64,000 nt of DNA from Cellulomonas dongxiuzhuiae (GCF_018623035.1 NZ_CP076023.1:2294001-2358000), one strand, 5' to 3'. Shown: positions 1-9,468, counted from the stretch's first letter. Translations and numbers: made by a program. Notes: generated by a model not told the origin, from the sequence alone.

Positions 1-218
1 GCGACGAGCCCTCGCCGCACCAGGCGCGCGAGCGCCGCGCGTGCGCTCCCGGGGCTGATGCCGAACTCGCCCAGCACCGCCACGAGCGCAGCGGCCGGCA
101 GCAGGGCGTCGGAGGAGTCCAGGTACTCCCCCAGCACGGTCGCGAGCAGGTGCTGCGGGCGCGGGCCCGTCTGCGCCCGCGGGGTGTTCACCCCGCTGCC
201 CGACGTCTGCGCTGCCAC
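1..218 (-). CDS. PaaX-family-like transcriptional regulator, N-terminal part (cut by window start)
   Basis: The minus-strand frame starts at GTG 216-218 and runs off the window, giving 72 codons. The peptide contains a stretch like the winged-helix N terminus of PaaX-type repressors (LLATVLGEYLDSSDALLPAA, then LGEFGISPGSARAAL and a basic RLVRRGL). In PaaX proteins this segment holds the DNA-binding helix-turn-helix. The first twenty residues are Gln/Thr/Pro-rich and probably disordered. There is no Shine-Dalgarno sequence. A TAGGTT hexamer (plus-strand 225-230) ends six bases before the GTG, so the mRNA is probably leaderless. PaaX members respond to aryl-CoA compounds, but nothing here shows the ligand. 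The rest of the gene is outside the window, so family assignment rests on the N terminus only. Confidence 0.65.
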   Translation of the reverse strand, partial: MAAQTSGSGVNTPRAQTGPRPQHLLATVLGEYLDSSDALLPAAALVAVLGEFGISPGSARAALARLVRRGLV

Positions 219-224
219 GCGGTC

Positions 225-230
225 AACCTA
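225..230 (-). promoter_or_regulatory. Leaderless -10 hexamer for the PaaX-like gene
   Basis: TAGGTT on the minus strand fits TANNNT and lies six bases before GTG 218. No clear -35 is visible. Confidence 0.45.
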
Positions 231-280
231 GCGAAGGCCGGCGCCCTCTCGGGGCCGCGGGCCGGGACCGACGCCGCGCC

Positions 281-1489
281 CTACCGGTCGGCGAGGGCCA
301 CCTCGTCCTCCTCGTCGACGTCCGCGTCGTCGTCCTCCTCCTCCATCGGGGGGTCGACCGTGCGCAGCCGCGAGAAGATCGCCCACGCCACGGCGACGAG
401 CGGCACCGAGATGACGGCACCGAGGATGCCCGCCGTCAGCGTGCCGGCGGTCACCGCGAGCGCGACGACGACCGGGTGCAACGAGACCTGCTTGCCCATG
501 ATCAGCGGCTGCAGCACGTGCCCCTCGAGCTGGCCGATCAGCGCGATCCCGACACCGACGCCAACCGCGCACCACAGCCCGTTGGCCGCGAGCGCGACGA
601 TCATCGCCACGACCATCGCGGCGGGCGCGCCGATGAGCGGGATGAAGGCACCGATGAGCACGAGCACCGCGAGCGGCGCCGCGAGCGGGACGCGCAGGAC
701 GCTCAGCAGCAGGAACGCGAGGAGCCCGTCGGTGATCGCGATGATCACGGTGCCGCGCGTGTAGCCGGAGAAGGTGTACCAGCCGGCGCCTCCCGCGGTC
801 ATCCAGGTGCCGCGCGCCCGGGCGGGCAGCTGGTTGAGGAACCACGTCCACATCTGGGCGCCGCGCGCGAGGAAGAAGATGGTGCAGAACACCGCCAGGG
901 CGAGCGCCGTGAAGCCCTCGACGACCGTGCCGGCGCTGGCCGCGACCTCGCCGGCCAGGTCGCCGGCGTGGTCCTGGATCCACCTGACCGCGTTGTCGAT
1001 CCACTCGGCGATCTGCTCGTTCGTGATGGTGAACGGCAGGGTGCCGCTCTCGAGGAAGTCGGTGATCTGCTCGATGCCGGTGGCGAACTGCCTGCTCAGG
1101 TCGTTCCACTGCGTGGCGATCGAGTACCCCACGTACGTGAGCAGCCCGACGAAGAACAGGATCCCTGCGAGCAGCGACAGCGCGGTCGCCAGGCCGCGCG
1201 GCATGACGCGGGACATGAGCTCGACGAGCGGGCGCAGCACGGCCGTGAAGACCAGCGCGAGGAACACGGCGATGAACAGCAGCGTCACGCGCGACGTGGC
1301 GTAGAACACCACGACCACAGCGGCGAGCACCACGAGCAGGCGCCACGAGACGCCCGCCGAGCGGCGCAGCCACCGGGGGGCCGTGTCGTCGCGTCCGACG
1401 ACCGCGGGGTTGCGCCTGCCACCGGCCACCTTGCGCGCGGCCGCGCTGGTGGGGCCGGGTGAGGAGCGCGTGTCGGACACGTCGACCAT
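281..1489 (-). CDS. AI-2E family transporter (PerM/YdiK-like membrane protein)
   Basis: A 402-residue protein with an approximately 70-residue polar N terminus, then strongly hydrophobic segments (for example LLVVLAAVVVVFYATS, LLFIAVFLALVFTAVL, ALSLLAGILFFVGLLTYVGY), a soluble stretch around residues 150-195 with Trp-rich amphipathic helices, and a C-terminal set of Gly/Ala-rich helices. The tail is very acidic (EEEDDDADVDEEDE). This layout is that of the AI-2E transporter family (PF01594), whose members include a proposed autoinducer-2 exporter and Na+/H+ antiporter-like proteins; the substrate here is unknown. ATG 1489 is chosen because GGAGG lies seven bases upstream; an in-frame GTG at 1507 is less well placed. 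The gene stands alone, divergent from the tRNA gene. Confidence 0.85.
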   Translation of the reverse strand: MVDVSDTRSSPGPTSAAARKVAGGRRNPAVVGRDDTAPRWLRRSAGVSWRLLVVLAAVVVVFYATSRVTLLFIAVFLALVFTAVLRPLVELMSRVMPRGLATALSLLAGILFFVGLLTYVGYSIATQWNDLSRQFATGIEQITDFLESGTLPFTITNEQIAEWIDNAVRWIQDHAGDLAGEVAASAGTVVEGFTALALAVFCTIFFLARGAQMWTWFLNQLPARARGTWMTAGGAGWYTFSGYTRGTVIIAITDGLLAFLLLSVLRVPLAAPLAVLVLIGAFIPLIGAPAAMVVAMIVALAANGLWCAVGVGVGIALIGQLEGHVLQPLIMGKQVSLHPVVVALAVTAGTLTAGILGAVISVPLVAVAWAIFSRLRTVDPPMEEEDDDADVDEEDEVALADR

Positions 1490-1614
1490 GCTGCGACCTC
1501 CACCCACGGGGAACCGTCAGGTGCAGTCTGCCCTCGGGTGGGGAGGGGTGCGCGGCGACCCTCCGGCGGACGTGCGCAGCGGTTCTCGATGCGGGGACGC
1601 CTCCCGCACCGTGG

Positions 1615-1620
1615 TATGTT
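1615..1620 (+). promoter_or_regulatory. Candidate -10 of the tRNA-Leu gene
   Basis: TATGTT, a TANNNT match in an otherwise GC-rich gap, about 46 bases upstream of the mature tRNA 5' end. No good -35 is seen. Confidence 0.4.
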
Positions 1621-1666
1621 CTCTGCCGCGCCGAGGTGCCCGCAAGGGCCCCGCGGACGTCCACCT

Positions 1667-1749
1667 GTCCGGGTGGCGGAATGGCAGACGCGCTAGCTTG
1701 AGGTGCTAGTGCCCGAAAGGGCGTGGGGGTTCAAGTCCCCCTCCGGACA
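1667..1749 (+). tRNA. tRNA-Leu(GAG)
   Basis: The sequence folds as a class II tRNA. The acceptor stem is GTCCGGG with TCCGGAC. The anticodon arm CTAGC-TTGAGGT-GCTAG gives anticodon GAG (T33 before it), followed by a variable arm GCCCGAAAGGGC and a T arm GGGGGTTCAAGTCCCC. Discriminator base A is at 1749 and no CCA is encoded. The anticodon reads CTC/CTT leucine codons. It lies directly upstream of the accessory jetABC block, and tRNA-Leu genes are common integration sites, but I found no repeat of its 3' end further along. Confidence 0.95.
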
Positions 1750-1771
1750 CTCGTTGAGACAGCGACGGCAC

Positions 1772-1801
1772 GAGCCCTGATCCCCGCCGGGATCGGGGCT
1801 C
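1772..1801 (+). terminator. Intrinsic terminator after tRNA-Leu
   Basis: GAGCCC-t-GATCCC, loop CGCC, GGGATC-g-GGGCTC: a 12-bp stem with one opposed T/G pair, followed by the T-containing run TTGTCGTTCG. It lies 22 bases past the tRNA end. Confidence 0.65.
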
Positions 1802-1915
1802 TTGTCGTTCGTGCGACCCGCGTTCCTCCTGCTGCGGACGGACGGCGCGTGGCGCGGTGCGCAGCGTCACCCGGCCGCATGCGCCCCGGTGTCCCGCCGA
1901 CGACCTCGACCCACC

Positions 1916-1921
1916 TACGCT
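1916..1921 (+). promoter_or_regulatory. Leaderless -10 hexamer for jetA
   Basis: TACGCT fits TANNNT and ends eight bases before ATG 1930. There is no Shine-Dalgarno sequence between them, so the jetABC mRNA would begin at or next to the start codon. Confidence 0.4.
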
Positions 1922-1929
1922 GTCCCGCG

Positions 1930-3399
1930 ATGATCACTCGAGTCGAAGGGGCGTACCTGGGCGCGGTCCGGGCGTTCCAGAACCCCATGCTCGACCTGCT
2001 GCACAAGCGGCACGCCCCCCTCGTGGTCTCGCTGCTCTCGCTCGTGTTCACCGCCGAGCGGCCCTCGGTCCCCGTCGCCGACGCGCACACCGAGGTCGCC
2101 GACGCGCTCGACCAGCTGCGCGCCGCGGGTCACGGCGACGACCTGCCGGTGGGCTCCGCGCGCGACCTGTGCCGCCAGTGGGCCGACGTGGGTTGGCTGG
2201 TGCGGCACGTGCTGGACGACGACGTCGAGGTCTACCGGCTGTCGGCGCACGCGGTGGGTGCCCTCGAGGTCGCGGGCCGTGCGGGCGGTACGCGCGCACG
2301 GGTGTCGCAGTCGCGCGTGCGCACCGTGCTCGAGGCGGTCGAGCGCCTGGCCCTGGACGCCGACCCGGACGTCATGGTGCGCATCGCACGCCTTGACACC
2401 GAGGTCCGACGTCTGCAGGAGGAGATCGCGCGCCTCGAGCGGACCGGGCAGGTCGACGAGGTCGACGACGAGGAGCTGCTCGAGGAGGCCGAGACGGTCG
2501 TGCACCTGGTGCGCGAGCTGCCGGCGGACTTCGCGCGTGTCGCCGAGTCGATCAAGGCGATGCAGCGCGACGTGGTCACGGCGCTGCGTCAGGACGCGCG
2601 CCCCACGGGCGAGGTGCTGCGTGAGTACCTGCGGCGCGGCGAGCAGGTGATGGACGCGACGCCCGAGGGCCGCGCGTTCGGTGGTGCCCTGCGGCTCCTG
2701 GGCGACCCGCAGCGGCTCGACGAGCTGGCCGTGCAGCTCGAGACCGTGCTGCGGCACCGGTTCGCCGCGCGGCTGCCGTCGGCGCAGCGGGCGGACCTGC
2801 GCGAGCTGGTCCGACGCATCGAGCAGGGGTTGGACCAGGTGTTCGCGGCGCAGCGCGAGGCGTCGTACGTCATCACGGCGCAGGTGCGCAACCACGACCC
2901 GTTGCGCGACCGTCAGGTCGACGACCTGCTGCGCGACGTCATGACGGGCATGCAGGCGTGGCTGCCGGGATCGCGGCGCGGGCAGGCCGTCGCGCCGCTG
3001 CGGCGCCTGCCGGTCGCGGACGTCGAGCACCTGCGCCGCACCCCGGACGACCTGCGTCCGCCGCAGGCGCCGGACGCGTTGCCCGACTGGGACGACGACG
3101 GCGACGTGAGCGACACCGACGCACGCGCGTGGGGCGGTCCGCGGTACGCCGACCTCGACGCGCACCTGGTGGAGTTCGCCGCCGGCTCCCCGCAGGTGGA
3201 CCTGGCGGCGGCGTTCGGTGCCGCACCGGTCGAGCTGCGCCGCCCGGTCGACCTGCTGGGCCTGCTGGAGATCGCGCACCAGCGCGGCATGACGGAGAGC
3301 GACGAGGTCGTGTTCGTGGACGCGGTCCGGCCGGACGGCACGCGCCGCCGGTTCGCGTTCGGCGCGGCCACGACGAGGACGAGGGAAGAAGGCGCATGA
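1930..3399 (+). CDS. jetA: JetA / MksF-like subunit (DUF3375)
   Basis: A 489-residue soluble protein. The N terminus ([20 protein letters not shown], then ISLLSLVF-like and [19 protein letters not shown]) and length are those of DUF3375 proteins, which are JetA of Wadjet and MksF of MksBEF condensins. JetA is the kleisin: it bridges the two heads of the SMC protein JetC and binds JetB. A Glu/Leu/Arg-rich coiled-coil stretch lies near residues 150-185, and a second helical region at 270-340 carries many Arg and Glu. ATG 1930 is chosen because it begins the conserved DUF3375 sequence; upstream in-frame codons run into the tRNA. The stop overlaps the jetB start (ATGA), which implies translational coupling. 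It is the first gene of the jetABC operon. Confidence 0.85.
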   Translation: MITRVEGAYLGAVRAFQNPMLDLLHKRHAPLVVSLLSLVFTAERPSVPVADAHTEVADALDQLRAAGHGDDLPVGSARDLCRQWADVGWLVRHVLDDDVEVYRLSAHAVGALEVAGRAGGTRARVSQSRVRTVLEAVERLALDADPDVMVRIARLDTEVRRLQEEIARLERTGQVDEVDDEELLEEAETVVHLVRELPADFARVAESIKAMQRDVVTALRQDARPTGEVLREYLRRGEQVMDATPEGRAFGGALRLLGDPQRLDELAVQLETVLRHRFAARLPSAQRADLRELVRRIEQGLDQVFAAQREASYVITAQVRNHDPLRDRQVDDLLRDVMTGMQAWLPGSRRGQAVAPLRRLPVADVEHLRRTPDDLRPPQAPDALPDWDDDGDVSDTDARAWGGPRYADLDAHLVEFAAGSPQVDLAAAFGAAPVELRRPVDLLGLLEIAHQRGMTESDEVVFVDAVRPDGTRRRFAFGAATTRTREEGA

Positions 3400-4160
3400 C
3401 CGACACCGACGTCACGCACGACGACGCCGAGGTGCGAAGCGGCGGCTTCATCTCGCCGGTCGCGATGGAGGACGACCCGGCCGAGCTGTTCGCCGGTGAC
3501 ACCGGCACGCTAGACGCCGACGTGCGCCGGGTGCTGGTGCGGCTGCTGCAGCGGCGGTTCCTGCTCGCGGACCGCCACACCGCCCAGTGGCGCACACTGC
3601 TGGAGAACCAGCAGGTCGTCGAGTCGCGGCTGCACGACCTGTTCGTGCACCTCGTCGTCGACCACGACCGCGGCATCGCGTACAAGCGGCAGGTGCGCTC
3701 GGCCGAGCTCGACGTGCCGGTGCTGCTGCGCGACGAGCCGTACACGCGCGCCGAGACGCTCGTGCTCGTGCACCTGCGCACGGTGTTCCAGCGCGAGCGC
3801 GGCGCGGGCGAGACGTCGGCCCGCGTGGACGTCGAGGAGCTCGAGGCGACCGCGCTGACGTACTTCGACCCGGACGACACGAACGTCGCCGCCCACCAGC
3901 GCGAGATCCGCACGGCCGTCGCGCGGCTCGCGAAGGACGGCGTCATCGAGGAGGAGTCCGAGGGCCGCTACCGCGTGACGTCCCTGGTCGAGGTCGTGCT
4001 CAGCACCGAGCGGCTCACCGAGCTGCGGGCGTGGCTGCAGGCACGGCACGACGGGGAGGGCGCCGAGGAGGCCGACGCGTCGGCAGACCAGGTGGCCGGC
4101 GCCGACGACGAGGACGACGACGGGGACGACGCGGACGACGACGAGGAGACGGCACCGTGA
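3396..4160 (+). CDS. jetB: JetB / MksE-like subunit (DUF4194)
   Basis: A 254-residue protein whose central part ([16 protein letters not shown], then [20 protein letters not shown] and [10 protein letters not shown]) matches DUF4194, the JetB/MksE family. In Wadjet and MksBEF this small winged-helix protein dimerises and clamps the JetA kleisin onto the SMC. The segment [20 protein letters not shown] looks like a wHTH recognition region near residues 170-190. The last 30 residues are an acidic Asp/Glu tail, longer than I would expect for the family. Start ATG overlaps the jetA stop (ATGA) and has GAGGGAAGAAGG upstream. The stop overlaps the jetC GTG start (GTGA). Genes of this pair are otherwise intact. 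Confidence 0.85.
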   Translation: MTDTDVTHDDAEVRSGGFISPVAMEDDPAELFAGDTGTLDADVRRVLVRLLQRRFLLADRHTAQWRTLLENQQVVESRLHDLFVHLVVDHDRGIAYKRQVRSAELDVPVLLRDEPYTRAETLVLVHLRTVFQRERGAGETSARVDVEELEATALTYFDPDDTNVAAHQREIRTAVARLAKDGVIEEESEGRYRVTSLVEVVLSTERLTELRAWLQARHDGEGAEEADASADQVAGADDEDDDGDDADDDEETAP

Positions 4161-7100
4161 CGATGGTCGACTCGCTGTTCGGGCTGATCCCCGCGGCGTC
4201 GACGGGCCAGCAGTGGGTCGCCCTGGACCTGCAGCTCGTCAACTGGGGTGGCTACGACGGGCACCACCGCGTGCGGCTGGCGTCGACGGCGACGCTGCTG
4301 TCCGGCGGGTCGGGGTCCGGCAAGTCCACCCTGATGGACGCGTACATCGCGCTGCTCATGCCCCACACCACGCCGTTCAACGGCGCCTCCAACGGCGGTG
4401 TCGTGGGGCGTCCGCGCGGCAAGGACCAGCGCAACATCCTGTCCTACGCGCGCGGCAAGCTCGACGAGTCCCGCACCGAGGACGGCACGCGGCAGCGGGT
4501 CCTGCGCGGCGACGGCAAGGACACCTGGTCGGCGATCGCGATGACGTGGGCGGACCAGTCGGGCACGCGGTTCACGGCCGTGCGCGGCTGGTACGTCCCG
4601 TCCGTGGCGCGCACGCTCGAGGACGTCACGGCGGTCCGTGCGACGTGCGAGGGGCCCTTCGACCTGCGCGACCTCGAGCCCGCCGCCGCGCAGCGCCTGG
4701 CACGCTCGGCGCTGACGGCCGCCGGGCTGACGTGCTTCGACACCGACCGGGAGTTCACCGCGCGTCTGCACTCGACGCTGGGGATCGGCGCGGCCGGCGA
4801 CGGCGGCAAGGCCGTCGCTCTGCTCGGGCGCATCCAGGCCGGGCAGCAGATCACGACCGTCGACGCGCTGTACAAGTCGATGGTGCTGGAGGACCCGGAC
4901 ACGTTCGCCACGGCCGACGCCGTCGTCGAGCAGTTCGACAAGCTCACCGGCACGCGCGAGCAGATGATCACCGCGCGCCAGCAGGTCAAGGCGCTGGAGT
5001 CGATCGCCGAGCACCGCACCGCCATCGAGGGCGCGGCGGCCCGGTTGCGCGTCGTCGACGCGGTGGGCGGGTTCGACGACGGCACGTCGCCGGCCGCACT
5101 GTGGCGGCACGAGCGACGCCTGGTCCTGCTGCGCGACGTCGAGCAGGACCTGCGGCAGCGGCACGGCGAGGCGCTGCGGCTGGCCGCGGAGACGTCGGCG
5201 CGTGTCACGGCGGCACGTGTCGAGCTCGACGGCGTCAAGGAGACGCTCTGGGCGTCCGGCGGCGACCGGCTCGCCACGGCACAGCGCGAGCTGCGCGGCG
5301 TGGCCGCCCGGCTCGAGGAGGTCACGCGGGCCCGGGCCCGCCTCGACCAGGTCCTCGCCTCGGCGCTCGGAGAGACGGTCGCGTCGTCGGAGGCCTTCAC
5401 GGACCTGGTGGGCCGCGCGCGGCACGCGCTGGCGGACGCCGACGCCAAGGCGAGCGCTCGGCAGGCGCTCCTCGACGCGATGGCCGAGCGCAAGGAGGCG
5501 TCGGTGGACCTGGCCGTGCTGCGGCGTGACCAGGCGGACGCCCAGCACCGGCACGACAACGTCCCGGCGGACCTGCACGCGACGCGCGCCGCGCTGGCGA
5601 AGGTCGCCGGTCTGACGACCGAGGACCTGCCGTTCGTCGCGGAGCTCGTCGAGGTCCGCACCGAGCACGAGCCGTGGCGCGACGCGTTCAACCTGGCGCT
5701 CGGCGGGTTCGCGACCCTCATGCTCATCGACGTCGCGCACCTCCAGGCCTTCCGCCGCGCGATCGACACGGTCCGCACGAGCCGCCGCCTGCGGTTCGAG
5801 GGCGTCCCCACGGGCATGCGGGACGACGTCGGGCTCGACGGGCGCACCCTGCCGGGCCGGCTGGACTACCGCCAGGGGCCCTTCACCGGCTGGCTGCGCA
5901 GCGAGCTGGCGTCGCGGTTCGCGTACGTCTGCGTCGACACCACGGGTGAGCTGGCTCAGCACGAGAAGGCGCTCACGCGCTCCGGGCAGGTCTCCGAGGG
6001 CCGGCGCGGGGCGCACGGCGGCCAGGGCAAGCCCAACGTCCTGGGGTTCACCAACACGCGTCGGCTGGCCGACCTCGACCGGCAGGTCGCCCGGGCCGAG
6101 GCCCGGCTCGCGGACGCCGAGGCGCGCGTCGACGCCGCGGAGTCCGCGTGGGACCGGCACGACGCGACGCTGCGGGCGTACGCGGCGATCGTCGACCTCA
6201 CGTGGGACCAGGTCGACGTCGCGGCGGTCGAGGCCGAGCGCGACCGGTGGGAGCGGCTCGTCGGGGAGGTCACGTCCGGCAGCCCGGACGTCGTGCGCCT
6301 CCAGCAGCGCGCGACCGAGCTCGAGACGCAGATCCAGGGCCTCACCGAGCAGCTGGGCCGCACCAAGGGCACGGCGACGGAGCTGGGCGTGCGCTGGTCG
6401 GCCACGACGGACGACGTCGACGCCGCGCAGGGTGCGCTCGACGCCGCGCAGCACGCGGGCACGCGGCTGGACGCCGAGCAGCGCAGCTACCTCTCCCAGG
6501 TGCTGGGGACGACGGGGGTGCCGACTCCGCACGGTGACGGAGCCGGGACGGCGGGCGACCCCGCCGACGCCCTGGCGGCCTTCGACGGCGTCGTCACGCG
6601 TGCCGCGGACCTCCTGCGCGCCGACCGGCAGAGCGCGCAGCAGACCGTCGCGACCGCGCGCGACGCGCTGCGGCGCACCTTCGAGACGTTCGCGGAGCGT
6701 TGGCCCGACCCGAACCTCGGCACCGACCCGGATGCGTCGTACGCCGACTACGCCCGGATCCTCGCCGAGCTCCAGGCGCACGGGCTGCACGAGCTCGAGG
6801 CGGACTGGCGCACGAGCCTGCTGCGCCTGTCGGGCAACGACCTGGCCGACCTGCACAGCGCGCTGACCCGCTCGGTGCGCGAGATCAAGGAACGCATCCG
6901 GCCGGTCAACGAGATCCTCGCGGACCTGCCGTTCGCGGACGACGGCCACCGGCTGCGGATCGACGCGCGCGACACGCAGTCGACGGTCGTCGCCCGGTTC
7001 CGCAAGGAGCTGCGGGACCTGCGCGAGGAGCTGTCGACCGAGGCGACGGACGCCGAGCGCGAGCGCCGTTACCACCGCATGGCCAAGGTGATCGACCGCA

Positions 7101-7546
7101 TCCGGCGCTCGTCGCCCGACTTCGCGGACCTCGTCGACGTGCGCCGCCACGTGCGCCTGTCCGCCGAGAAGGTCGACCTCGCCGGGGAGCACGTGGCGCT
7201 GTACGACCACATCGGGGAGAAGTCCGGTGGCGAGTCGCAGGAGCTCGTGGCGTTCATCGTCGGTGCGGCGCTGCGCTACCAGCTCGGGGACGCTGGTGCC
7301 GCGCGGCCGCGGTACGCCCCGGTGTTCCTGGACGAGGCGCTGATCAAGGCCGACGCGCGGTTCACGGGACGCGCGGTCGGCGCGTGGCGCGGGCTGGGGT
7401 TCCAGCTCGTCATCGGCGCGCCCAACGACAAGTTCAGCGCCCTGGAGCCGCACGTCGACCTCAAGTACGTCGTCCTGAAGGACACCGCGGGGCGGTCGCG
7501 GACCAAGCCGGTCGCGGGTGTCCCGGAGGAGACGGGACGATCCTGA
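4157..7546 (+). CDS. jetC: JetC / MksB-like SMC ATPase
   Basis: A 1129-residue SMC-like ABC ATPase. Walker [10 protein letters not shown] is at residues 50-58. The middle (about 300-960) is a long Ala/Arg/Glu/Leu coiled coil, with a hinge-like region near 480-560. The ABC signature ([12 protein letters not shown]) is near 1022-1033 and Walker B (VFLDEAL) near 1056. All catalytic motifs look intact, so the protein should bind and hydrolyse ATP and extrude or trap DNA with JetA and JetB. GTG 4157 is preferred because it overlaps the jetB stop (GTGA); ATG 4163 two codons later is the alternative. In Wadjet operons jetD follows; here the stop is followed by a 33-codon frame and then a Fic gene. 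Confidence 0.9.
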   Translation: MTMVDSLFGLIPAASTGQQWVALDLQLVNWGGYDGHHRVRLASTATLLSGGSGSGKSTLMDAYIALLMPHTTPFNGASNGGVVGRPRGKDQRNILSYARGKLDESRTEDGTRQRVLRGDGKDTWSAIAMTWADQSGTRFTAVRGWYVPSVARTLEDVTAVRATCEGPFDLRDLEPAAAQRLARSALTAAGLTCFDTDREFTARLHSTLGIGAAGDGGKAVALLGRIQAGQQITTVDALYKSMVLEDPDTFATADAVVEQFDKLTGTREQMITARQQVKALESIAEHRTAIEGAAARLRVVDAVGGFDDGTSPAALWRHERRLVLLRDVEQDLRQRHGEALRLAAETSARVTAARVELDGVKETLWASGGDRLATAQRELRGVAARLEEVTRARARLDQVLASALGETVASSEAFTDLVGRARHALADADAKASARQALLDAMAERKEASVDLAVLRRDQADAQHRHDNVPADLHATRAALAKVAGLTTEDLPFVAELVEVRTEHEPWRDAFNLALGGFATLMLIDVAHLQAFRRAIDTVRTSRRLRFEGVPTGMRDDVGLDGRTLPGRLDYRQGPFTGWLRSELASRFAYVCVDTTGELAQHEKALTRSGQVSEGRRGAHGGQGKPNVLGFTNTRRLADLDRQVARAEARLADAEARVDAAESAWDRHDATLRAYAAIVDLTWDQVDVAAVEAERDRWERLVGEVTSGSPDVVRLQQRATELETQIQGLTEQLGRTKGTATELGVRWSATTDDVDAAQGALDAAQHAGTRLDAEQRSYLSQVLGTTGVPTPHGDGAGTAGDPADALAAFDGVVTRAADLLRADRQSAQQTVATARDALRRTFETFAERWPDPNLGTDPDASYADYARILAELQAHGLHELEADWRTSLLRLSGNDLADLHSALTRSVREIKERIRPVNEILADLPFADDGHRLRIDARDTQSTVVARFRKELRDLREELSTEATDAERERRYHRMAKVIDRIRRSSPDFADLVDVRRHVRLSAEKVDLAGEHVALYDHIGEKSGGESQELVAFIVGAALRYQLGDAGAARPRYAPVFLDEALIKADARFTGRAVGAWRGLGFQLVIGAPNDKFSALEPHVDLKYVVLKDTAGRSRTKPVAGVPEETGRS

Positions 7547-7647
7547 TGACGCAGGGTCCGTACACATCACGCGTTCGAAAACCCACTAGTGAACTACCCA
7601 AACCTGCTAGCGTCACCGCGTCCATGTGCTGTTCAGCAGGTTCCTGA
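7546..7647 (+). other. 33-codon frame in the jetD position, possible remnant
   Basis: ATG 7546 overlaps the jetC stop (TGATG), the arrangement expected for a coupled fourth gene, and GGAGGAG lies about 18 bases upstream. The frame ends after 33 codons. The peptide ([20 protein letters not shown] and onward) resembles nothing I know, and codons from about 7560 on are unusually AT-rich for this DNA. It may be the start of a deleted jetD, or chance. I do not claim that it is translated. Confidence 0.2.
7605..7613 (+). promoter_or_regulatory. Candidate extended -10 promoter for the fic gene
   Basis: TGCTAGCGT combines a TGN extension with TAGCGT (7608-7613) in the most AT-rich gap of the neighbourhood. 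With a start near 7620 the leader would be about 40 bases and would include the Shine-Dalgarno sequence. It suggests that fic can be transcribed apart from jetABC. Confidence 0.4.
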
Positions 7648-7659
7648 GGTGATTCTGTC

Positions 7660-8709
7660 GTGAGGTCGTTCGAGGACCTGGACCAGCTGGTCGGGGCGGT
7701 CCCCTTCGGGGTCGTCGCCGACCTCCGAACCGTCGACGCAGGCCGAGGCAGCCAGGCGCTGCACCGGCTCACGCTGCCGGAGCTGCTCGAGGCCCTCACC
7801 GACCACGCGCGCACCGCGAGCCTCGAGGCGTCCTCCGCGATGGACGGCGTCGTCGTGCGCGACCGCACCCGCGCGGCCCAGATCCTTGCCGGCCACACCG
7901 CGGACTTGCGGGACCGCGACGAGCAGGAGCTCGCCGGGTACGGCGCGGCGCTCGACCGGCTGGACGAGGAACGTGGCCCCCGTCCGGACGTGGACGTCGT
8001 GCTCGACCTGCACCGCCTCCTCTTCCGGTTCACCCCGACCCCCGGCGGCCGGCTCCGGCAGGTCGAGAGCGTCGTGGCCGGCCCCGCGCCGGACGGCGCA
8101 CGGGTCAAGCGCTTCACGCCGGTGCCCGTCGCCGCCACGCCCGCGCACCTCGACGAGCTCGTCGCGCGGTACCGCCGTGCCCTGGGCGCGGGACGCCACC
8201 ACCCGGTCCTCCTCGTCGGCCTGTTCGCGCTCGACCTCCTGGCGATCCACCCGTTCGCCGCCGGCAACGGGCGCGTCGCGCGGATGCTGACGAACGCTCT
8301 GCTGCAGGACGCCGGGTACGACGTCACGCGGTACGTCCCGGTGGAGCCGGCGATGGCAGGGTCACCCGAGCGGTACTCCGCAGCACTCCTGGACTCGACG
8401 CACGACTGGCACCTCTCCCGGCACGACCCCTGGCCGTGGCTGCGGTACCTCGTGCGTGCCCTCGCGGACGCCACCACCCAGCTCGGGGCGCTCACGTCGA
8501 GCGCCCGCCGGGCGGGGAGCAAGCAGGGACGCGTCCGCGACCACGTGCTGCGCCACGCGCGCCCGCGGTTCCGGATCAGCGAGGTCCGTGCCGGGCTGCC
8601 CGACGTCTCGGACCAGACCATCCGCCTGGTCCTGGCCCAGCTCCGGACCGAGGGCCTCATCGAGGCCGACGGCGTCGGGCGCAGCGCCACCTGGAGCCGT
8701 CGCGCCTGA
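7660..8709 (+). CDS. Fic family protein with C-terminal winged helix
   Basis: A 349-residue protein. The Fic core motif reads HPFAAGNGRVAR at residues 197-208; the canonical motif is HxFx(D/E)GNGRxxR, so the metal-binding acid is replaced by Ala. An N-terminal segment SSAMDG near 61-66 matches the class II inhibitory motif (S/T)xxxE(G/N) with Asp for Glu. The C terminus (about 285-349, RISEVRAGLPDVSDQTIRLV) looks like a winged helix, the common architecture of Fic proteins in many bacteria. Fic proteins usually transfer AMP from ATP to Ser/Thr/Tyr hydroxyls; the Ala makes ordinary AMPylation uncertain. GTG 7660 has CTGAGGTG eight bases before it. The gene sits where jetD would be, 113 bases after jetC. 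Confidence 0.85.
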   Translation: MRSFEDLDQLVGAVPFGVVADLRTVDAGRGSQALHRLTLPELLEALTDHARTASLEASSAMDGVVVRDRTRAAQILAGHTADLRDRDEQELAGYGAALDRLDEERGPRPDVDVVLDLHRLLFRFTPTPGGRLRQVESVVAGPAPDGARVKRFTPVPVAATPAHLDELVARYRRALGAGRHHPVLLVGLFALDLLAIHPFAAGNGRVARMLTNALLQDAGYDVTRYVPVEPAMAGSPERYSAALLDSTHDWHLSRHDPWPWLRYLVRALADATTQLGALTSSARRAGSKQGRVRDHVLRHARPRFRISEVRAGLPDVSDQTIRLVLAQLRTEGLIEADGVGRSATWSRRA

Positions 8710-8809
8710 GGGCGGGGGCGACGCGGCGCGAAGCACCCGGGCCGGGAGGTCGCGCGTGGCGTGCGGGCCGCTCGTCGACCGACCACCGCCCTGCTGCCAG
8801 GATCCCGTC

Positions 8810-9451
8810 ATGACGACACCGGCGCGTGATGCCTATGCCCGCGGTGCCGACGTCGCCGTCGGCCTCGTGACGAGTGAGCAGGTCGCCACCGCGTGGGACG
8901 AGCCCTCGGTACTCGACGGTATGAGCGTCGGCGAGCTCGCGGCGCACCTCGCGCGCAGCGTCCTGCAGGTGGAGTGGTACCTCGACGGCCCGCTGGACGA
9001 CCAGGCCTCGCCCGTGACCGCCGAGGGGTACTACGCCGGCCTCAGCGGGACGTCCGACCTGGCGTCGTCGCTCAACACCGGGGTGCGTGCGCGCAGCGCC
9101 GAGACCGCCGCGCAGGGCGTGGCGGCGCTGGTCGCGCAGCTCACCGCCGCCCGCGAGCGCCTGCGGCACCGGATCGAGCAGGAGCCCACCGACCGTCGGA
9201 TGACGGTCCGGCACCAGGGCCACACGCTGCTGCTGGACGACTACCTGCGGACCCGGTGCGTGGAGCTCGCGGTGCACACCGAGGACCTCGCCCTGAGCCT
9301 CGGCAGCGACGTCCGCACCCCCGCACCGACGCTCGCCGTGGCGGTGGAGGTGCTCGTCGGCGCCGCCCGCCGCCGCCACGGCGACGACGAGGTCCTGCAC
9401 GCGCTCGCACGCCGGGAGCGGGACGGGACCGACGCGCTGCGGGTGCTGTGA
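8810..9451 (+). CDS. Maleylpyruvate isomerase / mycothiol-dependent DinB-fold protein
   Basis: A 213-residue protein of the mycothiol-dependent maleylpyruvate isomerase type (MDMPI/DinB superfamily). Visible features are the N-terminal helix bundle with MSVGELAAHLARSVLQVEWY, where the His of AAHLAR is the first likely metal ligand, and CVELAVHTEDLALSL near residue 150, which carries the second conserved His-x-x-Asp. The family includes true isomerases that use mycothiol and many proteins of unknown role with a metal site. Substrate cannot be read from sequence. ATG 8810 is preceded by CAGGAT seven bases upstream, a weak -10-like hexamer, rather than a ribosome binding site. It is not obviously coupled to fic. 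Confidence 0.7.
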   Translation: MTTPARDAYARGADVAVGLVTSEQVATAWDEPSVLDGMSVGELAAHLARSVLQVEWYLDGPLDDQASPVTAEGYYAGLSGTSDLASSLNTGVRARSAETAAQGVAALVAQLTAARERLRHRIEQEPTDRRMTVRHQGHTLLLDDYLRTRCVELAVHTEDLALSLGSDVRTPAPTLAVAVEVLVGAARRRHGDDEVLHALARRERDGTDALRVL

Positions 9452-9468
9452 GGCGCGGCGCTCGAACG

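Noticed and set aside
1723..1929. Longer jetA starting inside the tRNA gene
   Set aside because: The extra residues are not family-like and the frame overlaps tRNA-Leu and its terminator.
3968..7570. A 1200-codon open frame on the minus strand opposite jetC
   Set aside because: Open antisense frames are common in very GC-rich DNA. The product is Arg/Ala/Gly-rich with no recognisable domain, and jetC on the other strand has complete ATPase motifs.
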